Assembly: GCA_945831585.1 (NCBI GenBank)
Contig: CAMACY010000016.1
Span: 1-32,745, forward strand
Direction of reading: 5' to 3'
Length of the DNA: 32,745 nt
Source: an uncultured bacterium
GTDB lineage: Bacteria; Verrucomicrobiota; Verrucomicrobiia; Verrucomicrobiales; Akkermansiaceae
Part shown: piece by piece, positions 15,689 through 27,097 of the stretch
Layout of the letters: each line of letters begins with the position of its first letter
Numbering within the stretch: position 1 is the stretch's first letter
Position numbers and translations under genes: made by a program
Notes under the pieces: generated by a model
The model's database searches: none
Told to the model about the DNA's origin: nothing
What the model saw: the letters and a program-made list of their open reading frames with translations, nothing else

Positions 15689-17581
15689 TCAGAAGAGTTG
15701 CTTTTCGCGCTCGGCTTCGCGCCCTTCGAGGTAGCGGACATAGCGGCTGACTCCCGCGCCGTAGGGCGAGGCGAGTCGGGTGTCGGGCGTGGTGGTGCAG
15801 AGGGTGGCGGAGCGGCGGCGGAAGAAGAGCAGGTAGGCGAGGAGGAGGGCGAGGGGCGTGCCGATGCTCAGCGTGATGGTGAGTCCCTGTGGGGTGAACA
15901 TCCACGAGTGTTCCAAGGCGCTGCGCAGCTCGTCCTTCCACGAGGGGTCTTCCTCGGGTTTGGGCTTGAAGCGGATATCGACGCGGGGGATGCGGCGGCT
16001 CTCGTCGGTGGCCAGGGGGGTGAAGCCTGCCGACAGGGGGGTGATGATCTCGTTGACGGTGCGCAGGGCTGCCGCCAGCCCCTCGACCCCGTCGCCGGCT
16101 TCGGCGGCGGCGCTGCGGACGCGCTGCAGCCATTGGTGGCGGGTGTCATCGTCGAGCTTGATGTCGCGGTAGCCGATGTCGATGGCGGCGGGGTTGCCCA
16201 GCGGGTAGAGCAGCAACACGGCGTAGTCGCAGCTCTGTCGAGCTACGGAGCCGACCAGGGTGGCGGCCGAGAGCTCGCCGGGGATGACTTGGCTGCCCTT
16301 GACGATCGCGGTGCAGAGCCGATAGCGTGCCTGAGCGTTCAGCTGCCGCAGCAGGTGGGCGATATCTTCGGTCTCGGGGGATCGGAGCAGGTGCTGCGGG
16401 TCAATGAGGGTGGCCTCGGGAGCAGGGCGCAGGTAGGCATCGCAGTAGCGGCCGAGAATTTGAGTGTCGCTCTCGCTCGTTGGGGCGGCTGCCTTGGCCC
16501 CCTTGACCGTCTTGGCAGCCTTGGGGACATTGTCGGGGCTCTTGTCTGCGGTCGGCGGGGCTGCCAGCAGCGCGGTGTAGCCGGTGTCCAGCTCGCCGGC
16601 CATGAGCAGGCGGTAGTGCTCAGGCTGCCAACGGGGGATGCACTTGTCCTGCGCGGGTGCGGCGGGGGGCGCGGGAGTGGCCTCGGTATCGGGGGGAGCG
16701 GTCGGCGCGCTCGGGGGCGTCACTTCGGCTGCGGCAGGGGCAATCTCCTCGGCGGTGTCGTCGTCGCGCAGGGCATCGAGGGCGGCGGCGCTTGGTTCGG
16801 CGGCCGTGTGGGGCAGCAGGGCGGTGCCCAGCAGAGCAGCCGGCAGCAGGGCGCGCGCGCCCCGCGCCAGCAGGCGGCGGTTGGTCTTGTGCGCGGCGCG
16901 GGCAATCTGGCGCGTGGCGGCGTTCATGACCTTGCGCAGCCCGGCGACCATGGCACGCTCGCGAAATTGCAGACGCGCGCTGATGATGCAGCTGTTGATG
17001 CTGTCGGGGTTGATGTAGGCATCGAGCATGTAGCCCCAGGAGAAGCAGGCCATCTCGAGTTGTACATCGACCACGAGAATGAGCATCCACTCCTGCCGCA
17101 CGGGAGCTGCGGGCGGGTGCAAGGTTTCGTGGACAGCGCTGCACAGGCTGTTCCACAGGCGCGCGGGGAGGGAAGGGGGGGGCTCCGGGAGGTTCGCGGG
17201 TTGTTCGCCCGGGCGTCGCTCGCGCAGCTCCGCATCCTCAATAGCCTTGCGCAGCTCGCGCTTGCCGAAAGAGGGGTGGTGAATGCGCGCGTGGTTGAGA
17301 ATCCAGTGGGCGTGGGTGCGCAGCTCGGCGGCGCGCCCGTCGTCGGTGATGTAGATGCAGAGGGCTGCCGGGGGAATCAGTCGCTCCATATGCTCCAGCG
17401 CGCGGAGTAGTTCCTGCCGCTCCGGGTGCGTCAGCGCTCCTGCGGCATCGACCACGCGGGTAAACTCCACCATGCCCTCCCCGAAAAGGGCGTTGGCGCG
17501 CGCAAGACTGTAGCCGCAGGCGGGGCACTGGTCTTCAGCGCCGGGGTGGATGGTGGCAGAGCATCGCGGACAGATGGGCAC
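15689..17581 (-). CDS. Zinc-ribbon, TPM-like membrane protein
   Basis: This protein has 630 residues. The N-terminus is a zinc ribbon (C4, C7, C19, C22). Residues 38-105 (VVDAAGALTHPERQELLRALEHMERLIPPAALCIYITDDG) resemble the TPM fold, and so does a second segment (about 380-500, LIDPQHLLRSPETEDIAHLLRQLN...RQSCDYAVLLLYPLGNPAAIDIGYRDI). A hydrophobic stretch at 244-260 is followed by a Pro/Ala/Thr-rich linker. A C-terminal membrane helix lies near 568-587, with a 40-residue charged tail. The start codon is GTG (17579-17581), because the zinc ribbon begins right after it. A G-rich Shine-Dalgarno-like tract at 17583-17588 and TATAAA at 17589-17594 precede it. I see no known partner in the operon; it is transcribed alone or after the exonuclease gene. 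The TPM assignment is inference. Confidence 0.7.
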   Translation of the reverse strand: MPICPRCSATIHPGAEDQCPACGYSLARANALFGEGMVEFTRVVDAAGALTHPERQELLRALEHMERLIPPAALCIYITDDGRAAELRTHAHWILNHARIHHPSFGKRELRKAIEDAELRERRPGEQPANLPEPPPSLPARLWNSLCSAVHETLHPPAAPVRQEWMLILVVDVQLEMACFSWGYMLDAYINPDSINSCIISARLQFRERAMVAGLRKVMNAATRQIARAAHKTNRRLLARGARALLPAALLGTALLPHTAAEPSAAALDALRDDDTAEEIAPAAAEVTPPSAPTAPPDTEATPAPPAAPAQDKCIPRWQPEHYRLLMAGELDTGYTALLAAPPTADKSPDNVPKAAKTVKGAKAAAPTSESDTQILGRYCDAYLRPAPEATLIDPQHLLRSPETEDIAHLLRQLNAQARYRLCTAIVKGSQVIPGELSAATLVGSVARQSCDYAVLLLYPLGNPAAIDIGYRDIKLDDDTRHQWLQRVRSAAAEAGDGVEGLAAALRTVNEIITPLSAGFTPLATDESRRIPRVDIRFKPKPEEDPSWKDELRSALEHSWMFTPQGLTITLSIGTPLALLLAYLLFFRRRSATLCTTTPDTRLASPYGAGVSRYVRYLEGREAEREKQLF

Positions 17582-17659
17582 GCCCCCCTTTATAGCCTTT
17601 TTTCGGGGACGGGGGAAGCCTAATCAGCGTCACGCACGACAATCCCCGCAGCACCGGGC

Positions 17660-18226
17660 TCAGAGTGCCCAGTCGACGGGTATTTTCTCGACCTCGCCCT
17701 TCTTGTTTTCGTAGAGCACATAGCCGTTGGCGGCGCCGAATTTGTACACCTCCATCGTCACCTTGACATCGAAACAACAGTAGCGGGCGATGAGTAGCAA
17801 TTTTTCGGGGTCGCGGCTTTGTTCGTACTCGGCCCACCAGCGCAGGGCATCCGTGCCCTCGGCGGTTTTGGAGCAGCCGCCCAGCGTCACCTTGGCCACG
17901 GAATCAAGCTTGAGCCGGTGCCCCAGCTTGGCGCTCAGCTCGGTGCAGATGTCGCAGTTGACGGTGCCGCCGGCCATATCCCACAGCGTGAAAGCTTGCA
18001 GCACGCCGTAGTCGAAGCCCAAGTGGTTGTAGCCGACGACCAGATCGGCAGCGCGCAGCTCAGCGATGAGCTCCTCGACCCGCTCCTGGGTGTAAATATG
18101 ATAGGCGGCATCCTTGGTGGAGTAGGTCACGCCGACGGACATGCCCATCTTGGCCGTCTCGTGCCAGCCGCCCACTTGTGCGGCCGAGAGCCGGGTTTCC
18201 AGGTCAAAGTAGACAATGTTTCTCAT
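17660..18226 (-). CDS. DnaQ-like (RNase H fold) 3'-5' exonuclease, YprB-like
   Basis: This 188-residue protein carries DEDDy-type exonuclease motifs: YFDLET (D8, E10), VVGYNHLGFDYGVL (D72) and YCCFDVKVT (Y149, D153). Together these match the three-motif metal site of RNase-H-fold 3'-5' exonucleases such as the YprB-like or polymerase-associated group. The substrate, DNA or RNA, cannot be told from sequence. The ATG at 18226 overlaps the trmL stop by 4 nt (ATGA), so it is translated with trmL in one operon. The frame is open further upstream but enters trmL in a different frame. Confidence 0.82.
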   Translation of the reverse strand: MRNIVYFDLETRLSAAQVGGWHETAKMGMSVGVTYSTKDAAYHIYTQERVEELIAELRAADLVVGYNHLGFDYGVLQAFTLWDMAGGTVNCDICTELSAKLGHRLKLDSVAKVTLGGCSKTAEGTDALRWWAEYEQSRDPEKLLLIARYCCFDVKVTMEVYKFGAANGYVLYENKKGEVEKIPVDWAL

Positions 18227-18699
18227 CCGGCAGCGGGGGACGGGAGACTGCGGCGCAGCCCTTCGTAGAGTACGATGGCGATGGAGGTGGCGAGGTTGAG
18301 GGAGCGGGCGTGCTGCCCCGGCATGGGGATGCGCAGCGAGTGGTCGGGGTGGGCGGTTATCCATGCCTCGGGCAGACCGCGGGTTTCGGGACCGAACACG
18401 AGGTAGTCCCCATCGCGCAGCGGGAGTTCGGGCGCCCAGATGCTGCGGGTGGCCTTGGTGGAGAGATACCAAAAGTGCGCGTCCGGGGCGGCGGCAGCCT
18501 CCAACTGCTCCAGGCTGTCCCACAGGTGCAAATCCACATGCTGCCAGTAGTCGAGCCCGCAGCGGCGCAGGTGTTTTTCCTCCAGGCTGAAGCCCAGCGG
18601 GCGGATGAGGTGCAGGCGCGACCCGGTCGCTACGGCCAAACGCCCTGCTGCTCCCGTGTTGTGCGGAATCTCCGGCTGGTAAAGGACGATGTGGAACAT
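18223..18699 (-). CDS. trmL: tRNA (cytidine/uridine-34-2'-O)-methyltransferase TrmL
   Basis: This 158-residue SPOUT methyltransferase 2'-O-methylates the wobble base of tRNA-Leu isoacceptors. The start MFHIVLYQPEIPHNTGAAGR contains the NTG motif. The knot region holds FGPETRGLP and IPMPGQHARSLNLATSIAIVLYEGLRR, which are diagnostic of TrmL. Length matches E. coli TrmL (about 157). It begins 12 nt after the sugar transferase stop and overlaps the exonuclease gene by 4 nt. Confidence 0.95.
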   Translation of the reverse strand: MFHIVLYQPEIPHNTGAAGRLAVATGSRLHLIRPLGFSLEEKHLRRCGLDYWQHVDLHLWDSLEQLEAAAAPDAHFWYLSTKATRSIWAPELPLRDGDYLVFGPETRGLPEAWITAHPDHSLRIPMPGQHARSLNLATSIAIVLYEGLRRSLPSPAAG

Positions 18700-18711
18700 G
18701 AGACGGGCGGA

Positions 18712-20130
18712 TTATTTGGCCCCCTTGCCGATCAACACGGCCGGGATGGTGCGCAGCAGAATGAGCAGATCAACCCAAAGACTCCAGTGGTCGATGTAGC
18801 GCAGATCCTTCTCAATCATTTTGGTGTAGCTGTCGTCGGCGGCGCTGCGATCCTCGATCTGCCAGTAGCAGGTCAGCCCCGGTTTGACGCTCATGCGGCG
18901 GCGGTGGGCGATGTCGGGGATTTGGTCGGTTTCGTAGACGGCCATGGGGCGGGGGCCGACCAGGCTCATGTCGCCGATCAGAACATTGAGTAGCTGGGGA
19001 AGTTCATCGATGCTCAACTTGCGGAGAATACGCCCGAAGGGGAAGATGCGAGGGTCATTGGTCAGCTTGAACAGCGGACCATTCATCTCATTACCGCAGC
19101 GTTGTTTCACCTCTGCCAAGCGTTCTTCGGCATCGCTGTACATCGAGCGGAATTTCCACATGAAAAAGGGCTTGCCGTGGAGCCCCGATCGGAGTTGGCG
19201 ATAAAAGATGGGGCCTTTCGGGTCACTGAGTTTGATGCCGACGGCGGCGAAAATCCACACGGGCAGGGAAATGAGGATCAACAAAGGCGCCAGCAAAAGG
19301 TCGCAGACTTGCTTGATCAGGCGCCCCCAGGTGTAAGGCGGAACGGCGGTGAGCACAATCATGCGCACGTCATCCACGGTGTTGACCTCCGTCGTAAAAT
19401 CGAGGGTATGGTGCTCGCTGCGGCACAGGTAGATATCAATCCCCTGCAACTCGCACATGTGGATGATCTGCTCGTTGGGCAGGTAGGCCGACAGCCCCCC
19501 GAATACGAACAGATGAGAGACGGCGTTTTGCTGGATGGTGCGCTGAACCTCGTTCAGGTCGGTCTGCCCGACGTAAAAACGCCCGACGACATTCATGTAT
19601 TTCTTCCAATAATCCGGCAACTTGTTCCAGCCTTTCTCCACTTGCTCGCGCGTCCCCGCCAAAATTACCTGACGCAGATGCCCGGGGCGCCGCAGAATAT
19701 AGAGCTTAATCAGGCGCATCAGCAGAAAACGCAGGAAAATCACACAGGGAACCCCCACCATGTTGACCAGCAGGACGTGGTTGAAGAGGAGGGAGTGGCT
19801 GCGCAGTGTCTGGTAAAACGCCACGGCGCACAGGTAGTAGGCGCAGAAGTGTGCCAGTTGGCGCAGAGCGGTGCTGATGCGCTGCAACCCGGCACGGTGG
19901 TAAAAGCCGACCGCATGGAGCACCAGCGGGACAAAGGCAATCGCCATCCCGGAGAGAAAGGGACTCCTGCGCAGAATATCCGGCGTGGCCTCGCAGTCCC
20001 AGCCGCAGTATGGCGCGACAAGATTCGTCAGATTGGGGGAAAACAAGGCAAAAGTCAAAACCAGCCCCAAATCGAACACGGAGAGGGGGGTAATAAAGTG
20101 ATTTTTGCTGTCGCGAAACATGCGCTTCAT
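18712..20130 (-). CDS. Polyprenyl-phosphate sugar-1-phosphate transferase (exopolysaccharide initiating enzyme)
   Basis: This 472-residue integral membrane protein transfers a hexose-1-phosphate from a nucleotide sugar to undecaprenyl phosphate, the first step of capsule or exopolysaccharide synthesis. Four N-terminal membrane helices are followed by a cytoplasmic CoA-binding-like domain (HLRQVILAGTREQVEKGW...SHLFVFGGLSAYL). A fifth hydrophobic segment follows (LLLAPLLILISLPVWIFAAVGIKL). The C-terminal bacterial sugar transferase domain reads GPIFYRQLRSGLHGKPFFMWKFRSMYSDAEE, LRKLSIDELPQLLNVLIGDMSLVGPRP and MSVKPGLTCYWQI. The ATG at 20130 abuts a -10 box. The next ATG, at 20121 (MFRDSK), would sit 9 nt from it and may be the true, leaderless start. 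It is co-transcribed with trmL and a nuclease gene, not with other glycan genes. Confidence 0.92.
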   Translation of the reverse strand: MKRMFRDSKNHFITPLSVFDLGLVLTFALFSPNLTNLVAPYCGWDCEATPDILRRSPFLSGMAIAFVPLVLHAVGFYHRAGLQRISTALRQLAHFCAYYLCAVAFYQTLRSHSLLFNHVLLVNMVGVPCVIFLRFLLMRLIKLYILRRPGHLRQVILAGTREQVEKGWNKLPDYWKKYMNVVGRFYVGQTDLNEVQRTIQQNAVSHLFVFGGLSAYLPNEQIIHMCELQGIDIYLCRSEHHTLDFTTEVNTVDDVRMIVLTAVPPYTWGRLIKQVCDLLLAPLLILISLPVWIFAAVGIKLSDPKGPIFYRQLRSGLHGKPFFMWKFRSMYSDAEERLAEVKQRCGNEMNGPLFKLTNDPRIFPFGRILRKLSIDELPQLLNVLIGDMSLVGPRPMAVYETDQIPDIAHRRRMSVKPGLTCYWQIEDRSAADDSYTKMIEKDLRYIDHWSLWVDLLILLRTIPAVLIGKGAK

Positions 20131-20159
20131 ACACTACCATGGACAGACCTGTAAATCAA
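20131..20159 (-). promoter_or_regulatory. Probable promoter of the sugar transferase operon
   Basis: On the minus strand, TTGATT (20154-20159), a 17-nt spacer and TAGTGT (20131-20136) end directly at the annotated ATG. If real, translation begins at 20121. The boxes are weaker than those of mdh or plsY. Confidence 0.4.
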
Positions 20160-20196
20160 GTATAAAAATTTGTAATTCGGATATTGGACTTTTTGC

Positions 20197-24659
<4,463 letters not shown>

Positions 24660-24679
24660 GCGCTTGCGCATCCCTGTTC

Positions 24680-24714
24680 CGCCCGCCCTGCCGTCCCGCG
24701 CAGGGCGGGCGTTT
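24680..24714 (+). terminator. Intrinsic terminator after the GH2 gene
   Basis: A perfect 12-bp GC stem (CGCCCGCCCTGC at 24680-24691 with 24700-24711), an 8-nt loop, and a short TTT following. It lies 20 nt past the GH2 stop. Confidence 0.8.
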
Positions 24715-24767
24715 GGTTCCTCGCCGCGGCGGCGGTGCATTTGCATGAAGCTCGCTCTAAAAATCGG

Positions 24768-24796
24768 TTGCAATCGCCGGGGGCGGCGCGTATAAT
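24768..24796 (+). promoter_or_regulatory. plsY-gpsA promoter, leaderless type
   Basis: TTGCAA (24768-24773), 17 nt, then a perfect TATAAT (24791-24796). Only 8 nt separate it from the plsY ATG at 24805, so the transcript should start at or within a few bases of the start codon. Confidence 0.8.
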
Positions 24797-24804
24797 AGCC
24801 CTAC

Positions 24805-25449
24805 ATGGCGGAAAATATCCTTTCGATTCTCTTGGCCTACCTTTGCGGTGCCATCCCTTTCGGCTACCTGGCCGGGAAGCTCAATGGTATTGACCTGCGC
24901 GAGCACGGCTCGCACAACATCGGCGCCACCAATGCCGTGCGCGTACTGGGCAAGCGCTGGGGCATCCCCGTGTTCCTCTGCGATTTTCTCAAAGGCTTCC
25001 TCCCCGTCCTGCTCATGAAGCAGCACCTAGGTGGTGATGCCACCGCGATGGAGGCGGGGCAGATGGGTTGGCTGCTCGGGGTGATGGGAGCTGCGGTGCT
25101 GGGGCATACCTATACCTGTTTTCTGCATTTTCGCGGTGGAAAGGGGGTCGCTACCAGCGCGGGGGTGCTGCTGGCGCTCTCGGGCTTTGTCGGGGGGGTG
25201 GCGCTGGGCACCTGGGCACTGTGCATGGTGTTTACCCGCTATGTCTCCCTATCGAGCATGCTGGCGGGGGTGGCAGCCGTGGCGGCCGTGCTGTGGGAGT
25301 TCGCGGGCGATGGTTGCGTGTCGGCTGCTGATGTGCCGGTGATTGCCGTGATTTCGCTTCTTTGCCTGCTCGTGATTGTCAAACACCGCAGCAATGTGCT
25401 GCGCCTCTGCCGAGGCACCGAACCCAAAGCTTTCAGCAAGAAAAATTGA
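24805..25449 (+). CDS. plsY: Acyl-phosphate:glycerol-3-phosphate acyltransferase PlsY
   Basis: This 214-residue integral membrane enzyme makes lysophosphatidic acid from glycerol-3-phosphate and acyl phosphate. LLAYLCGAIPFGYLAGKL is the first conserved block, GSHNIGATNAVRVLGKRWG the second, and HFRGGKGVATSAGVLLAL the third. These are the three loops that bind substrate and phosphate. Length is normal. The start at 24805 is set by the promoter at 24768-24796. It is followed after 2 nt by gpsA, which supplies its glycerol-3-phosphate substrate. Confidence 0.96.
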   Translation: MAENILSILLAYLCGAIPFGYLAGKLNGIDLREHGSHNIGATNAVRVLGKRWGIPVFLCDFLKGFLPVLLMKQHLGGDATAMEAGQMGWLLGVMGAAVLGHTYTCFLHFRGGKGVATSAGVLLALSGFVGGVALGTWALCMVFTRYVSLSSMLAGVAAVAAVLWEFAGDGCVSAADVPVIAVISLLCLLVIVKHRSNVLRLCRGTEPKAFSKKN

Positions 25450-25451
25450 TT

Positions 25452-26465
25452 ATGGAACACCGTTTTCACAAAGTTGCCGTCATCGGCGCGGGTGCCTGGG
25501 GCACCGCGCTGGCGCTTACGGCCTCCTGCAACGGCGGGGAGGTTGTCCTCTGGACCTACTTGGAAAAGGAAGCCGCCGCCATCCGAGAGTCCCGCCTGAG
25601 CCTGACACCCGTGCCGGGAGCGCGCCCATTACCGCCGCAGGTCTGCGTCACGAGCGACTGGGGCGCCGTGGTCGGAGCCGACCTGGTGCTCGTGGTCGTG
25701 CCCAGCGTCGCCATGCGCAGCGTGGCCAAAAATCTGGCGGCGGTGGGGCTGGCGCCCGATGCCCTGGTCATCACCTGCTCCAAGGGCATTGAGAAAGACA
25801 GCAACCTGCTGATGAGCGAAATCCTCAGCTCCTGCGTGGAGCGTCCCGTGGGTGCTCTCTCCGGTCCCAACCATGCGGAAGACATCGTGCTGGGGCTGCC
25901 GAGCCTCACCCTCATCGGTTTCGAGAACATCGAGCACGCCAATGCCGTGCAGCGTCGGCTGAGCACGGATTTTCTGCGCATCTACACCACGACAGATGTG
26001 GTAGGCATGCAGATGGGCGGCGCCATCAAGAACGTTTACGCGCTGGCGGGCGGTATCTGCGCCGGGCTGGGGCTGGGCGACAACGCCCGCGCCGCCCTCG
26101 CCACCCGAGCGCTGGCGGAGATGACCCGCATGGGGCTGGCGCGCGGCGGGCGCATGGAAACCTTCATGGGGCTCTCCGGCATGGGCGATTTGGTCGTCAC
26201 CTGCTACTCCGAGCACAGCCGCAACCTGACCGCCGGGCGGCTCATCGCCAAGGGCGTGCCGGCCATGGAGTGCCAGCAGCGCATCGGTCAGGTGGTGGAG
26301 GGCATCCCCAACACCCTCTCCACCTACCAGCTGGCGCGCAAACTGGGTGTACGTACACCGCTGACGGATGCTATGTATGATATTATTTACAACGGCAAGG
26401 CGGCGCATGTCGCCCTGCGCGAGCTCATGAGCCGCGACCTGCGCGAGGAGACGGTGACAGACTGA
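25452..26465 (+). CDS. gpsA: NAD(P)-dependent glycerol-3-phosphate dehydrogenase
   Basis: This 337-residue cytoplasmic enzyme reduces dihydroxyacetone phosphate to sn-glycerol-3-phosphate for phospholipid synthesis. The Rossmann motif VIGAGAWGTALAL (about 9-21) begins the protein. VITCSKGIEKDSN, LSGPNHAEDI and GGAIKNVYALAGGICAGLGLGDNARAALATRALAEM (catalytic Lys in the AIKN segment) are family signatures. SGMGDLVVTCYSEHSRN is the C-terminal substrate region. The ATG at 25452 lies 2 nt after the plsY stop. An open extension from 25362 lies inside plsY and is not used. Confidence 0.97.
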   Translation: MEHRFHKVAVIGAGAWGTALALTASCNGGEVVLWTYLEKEAAAIRESRLSLTPVPGARPLPPQVCVTSDWGAVVGADLVLVVVPSVAMRSVAKNLAAVGLAPDALVITCSKGIEKDSNLLMSEILSSCVERPVGALSGPNHAEDIVLGLPSLTLIGFENIEHANAVQRRLSTDFLRIYTTTDVVGMQMGGAIKNVYALAGGICAGLGLGDNARAALATRALAEMTRMGLARGGRMETFMGLSGMGDLVVTCYSEHSRNLTAGRLIAKGVPAMECQQRIGQVVEGIPNTLSTYQLARKLGVRTPLTDAMYDIIYNGKAAHVALRELMSRDLREETVTD

Positions 26466-26518
26466 ACTTGTAGATGTCCCGCGAGTCCTTGCGTTCTCTC
26501 CTGCGGGAGTAAACCTTC

Positions 26519-27094
26519 ATGGAGCAGCCCAACGAAGAGCATCTGTGGCTGGTCGGCGTGTGGCAGGAGCATCGCGAGCGCCTGCTGCGCCTGCTGGCGC
26601 TGCGCATGCCCGCCGTGTTGCAGCGGCGGCTCAGCCCCGAGGATTTGCTGCAGGAGACCTACTTGGCCTGCGGGCGGCGCACGGCCTTTCTGCGCGCGGA
26701 GCCCGAGGTGCCGCTCTACGCCAAGCTGCGCCGCATCGCGCTGCAAACCCTCACCGATGCCGAGCGGCACCACCTTGGCGCGGGCAAGCGCGACGCCCTG
26801 CGCGAGAGCAGCCCCGCCGGCGACAACACCATGGATGCTTGGGCGCAGTTTGCCGACACCATCTCCAGCCCCCGCACCCATCTGGAAAAGCTGGAACGTC
26901 AGGCCATGACGCGTCGCTTGCTTGGCGAGCTCTCGGCGCGTGACCGTGAAATCCTGGAACTGCGCCACTTTGAATCCCTGAGCAACAGCGAGTGCGCCGC
27001 CGTGCTCGGCATCGAAGCCAAGGCCGCTAGCATCCGCTATGTGCGCGCCCTCAAGCGTTTTCAGGAGCTCGTGCTCCGCGAATCGTGGTTGTAA
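26519..27094 (+). CDS. ECF-type RNA polymerase sigma factor
   Basis: This 191-residue protein has region 2 at about 15-85 (LLRLLALRMPAVLQRRLSPEDLLQETYLACGRRT...VPLYAKLRRIALQTLTDAERHH). Region 4 is at about 138-185 (LLGELSARDREILELRHFESLSNSECAAVLGIEAKAASIRYVRALKRF). The region 4 helix-turn-helix is of the kind that reads -35 elements. The style is that of the ECF groups of Planctomycetes and Verrucomicrobia that are encoded next to Ser/Thr kinases. GGGAG at 26505-26509, 9 nt before the ATG, is a fair ribosome site, so this gene is not leaderless. It is followed after 3 nt by the kinase gene. No conventional anti-sigma factor is present. Confidence 0.9.
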   Translation: MEQPNEEHLWLVGVWQEHRERLLRLLALRMPAVLQRRLSPEDLLQETYLACGRRTAFLRAEPEVPLYAKLRRIALQTLTDAERHHLGAGKRDALRESSPAGDNTMDAWAQFADTISSPRTHLEKLERQAMTRRLLGELSARDREILELRHFESLSNSECAAVLGIEAKAASIRYVRALKRFQELVLRESWL

Positions 27095-27097
27095 GCC

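Noticed and set aside
15506..17410. A 634-codon plus-strand frame antisense to the zinc-ribbon gene
   Set aside because: It is Gly/Val/Gln-rich shadow sequence with no motif; the minus-strand frame has a zinc ribbon and a membrane helix.
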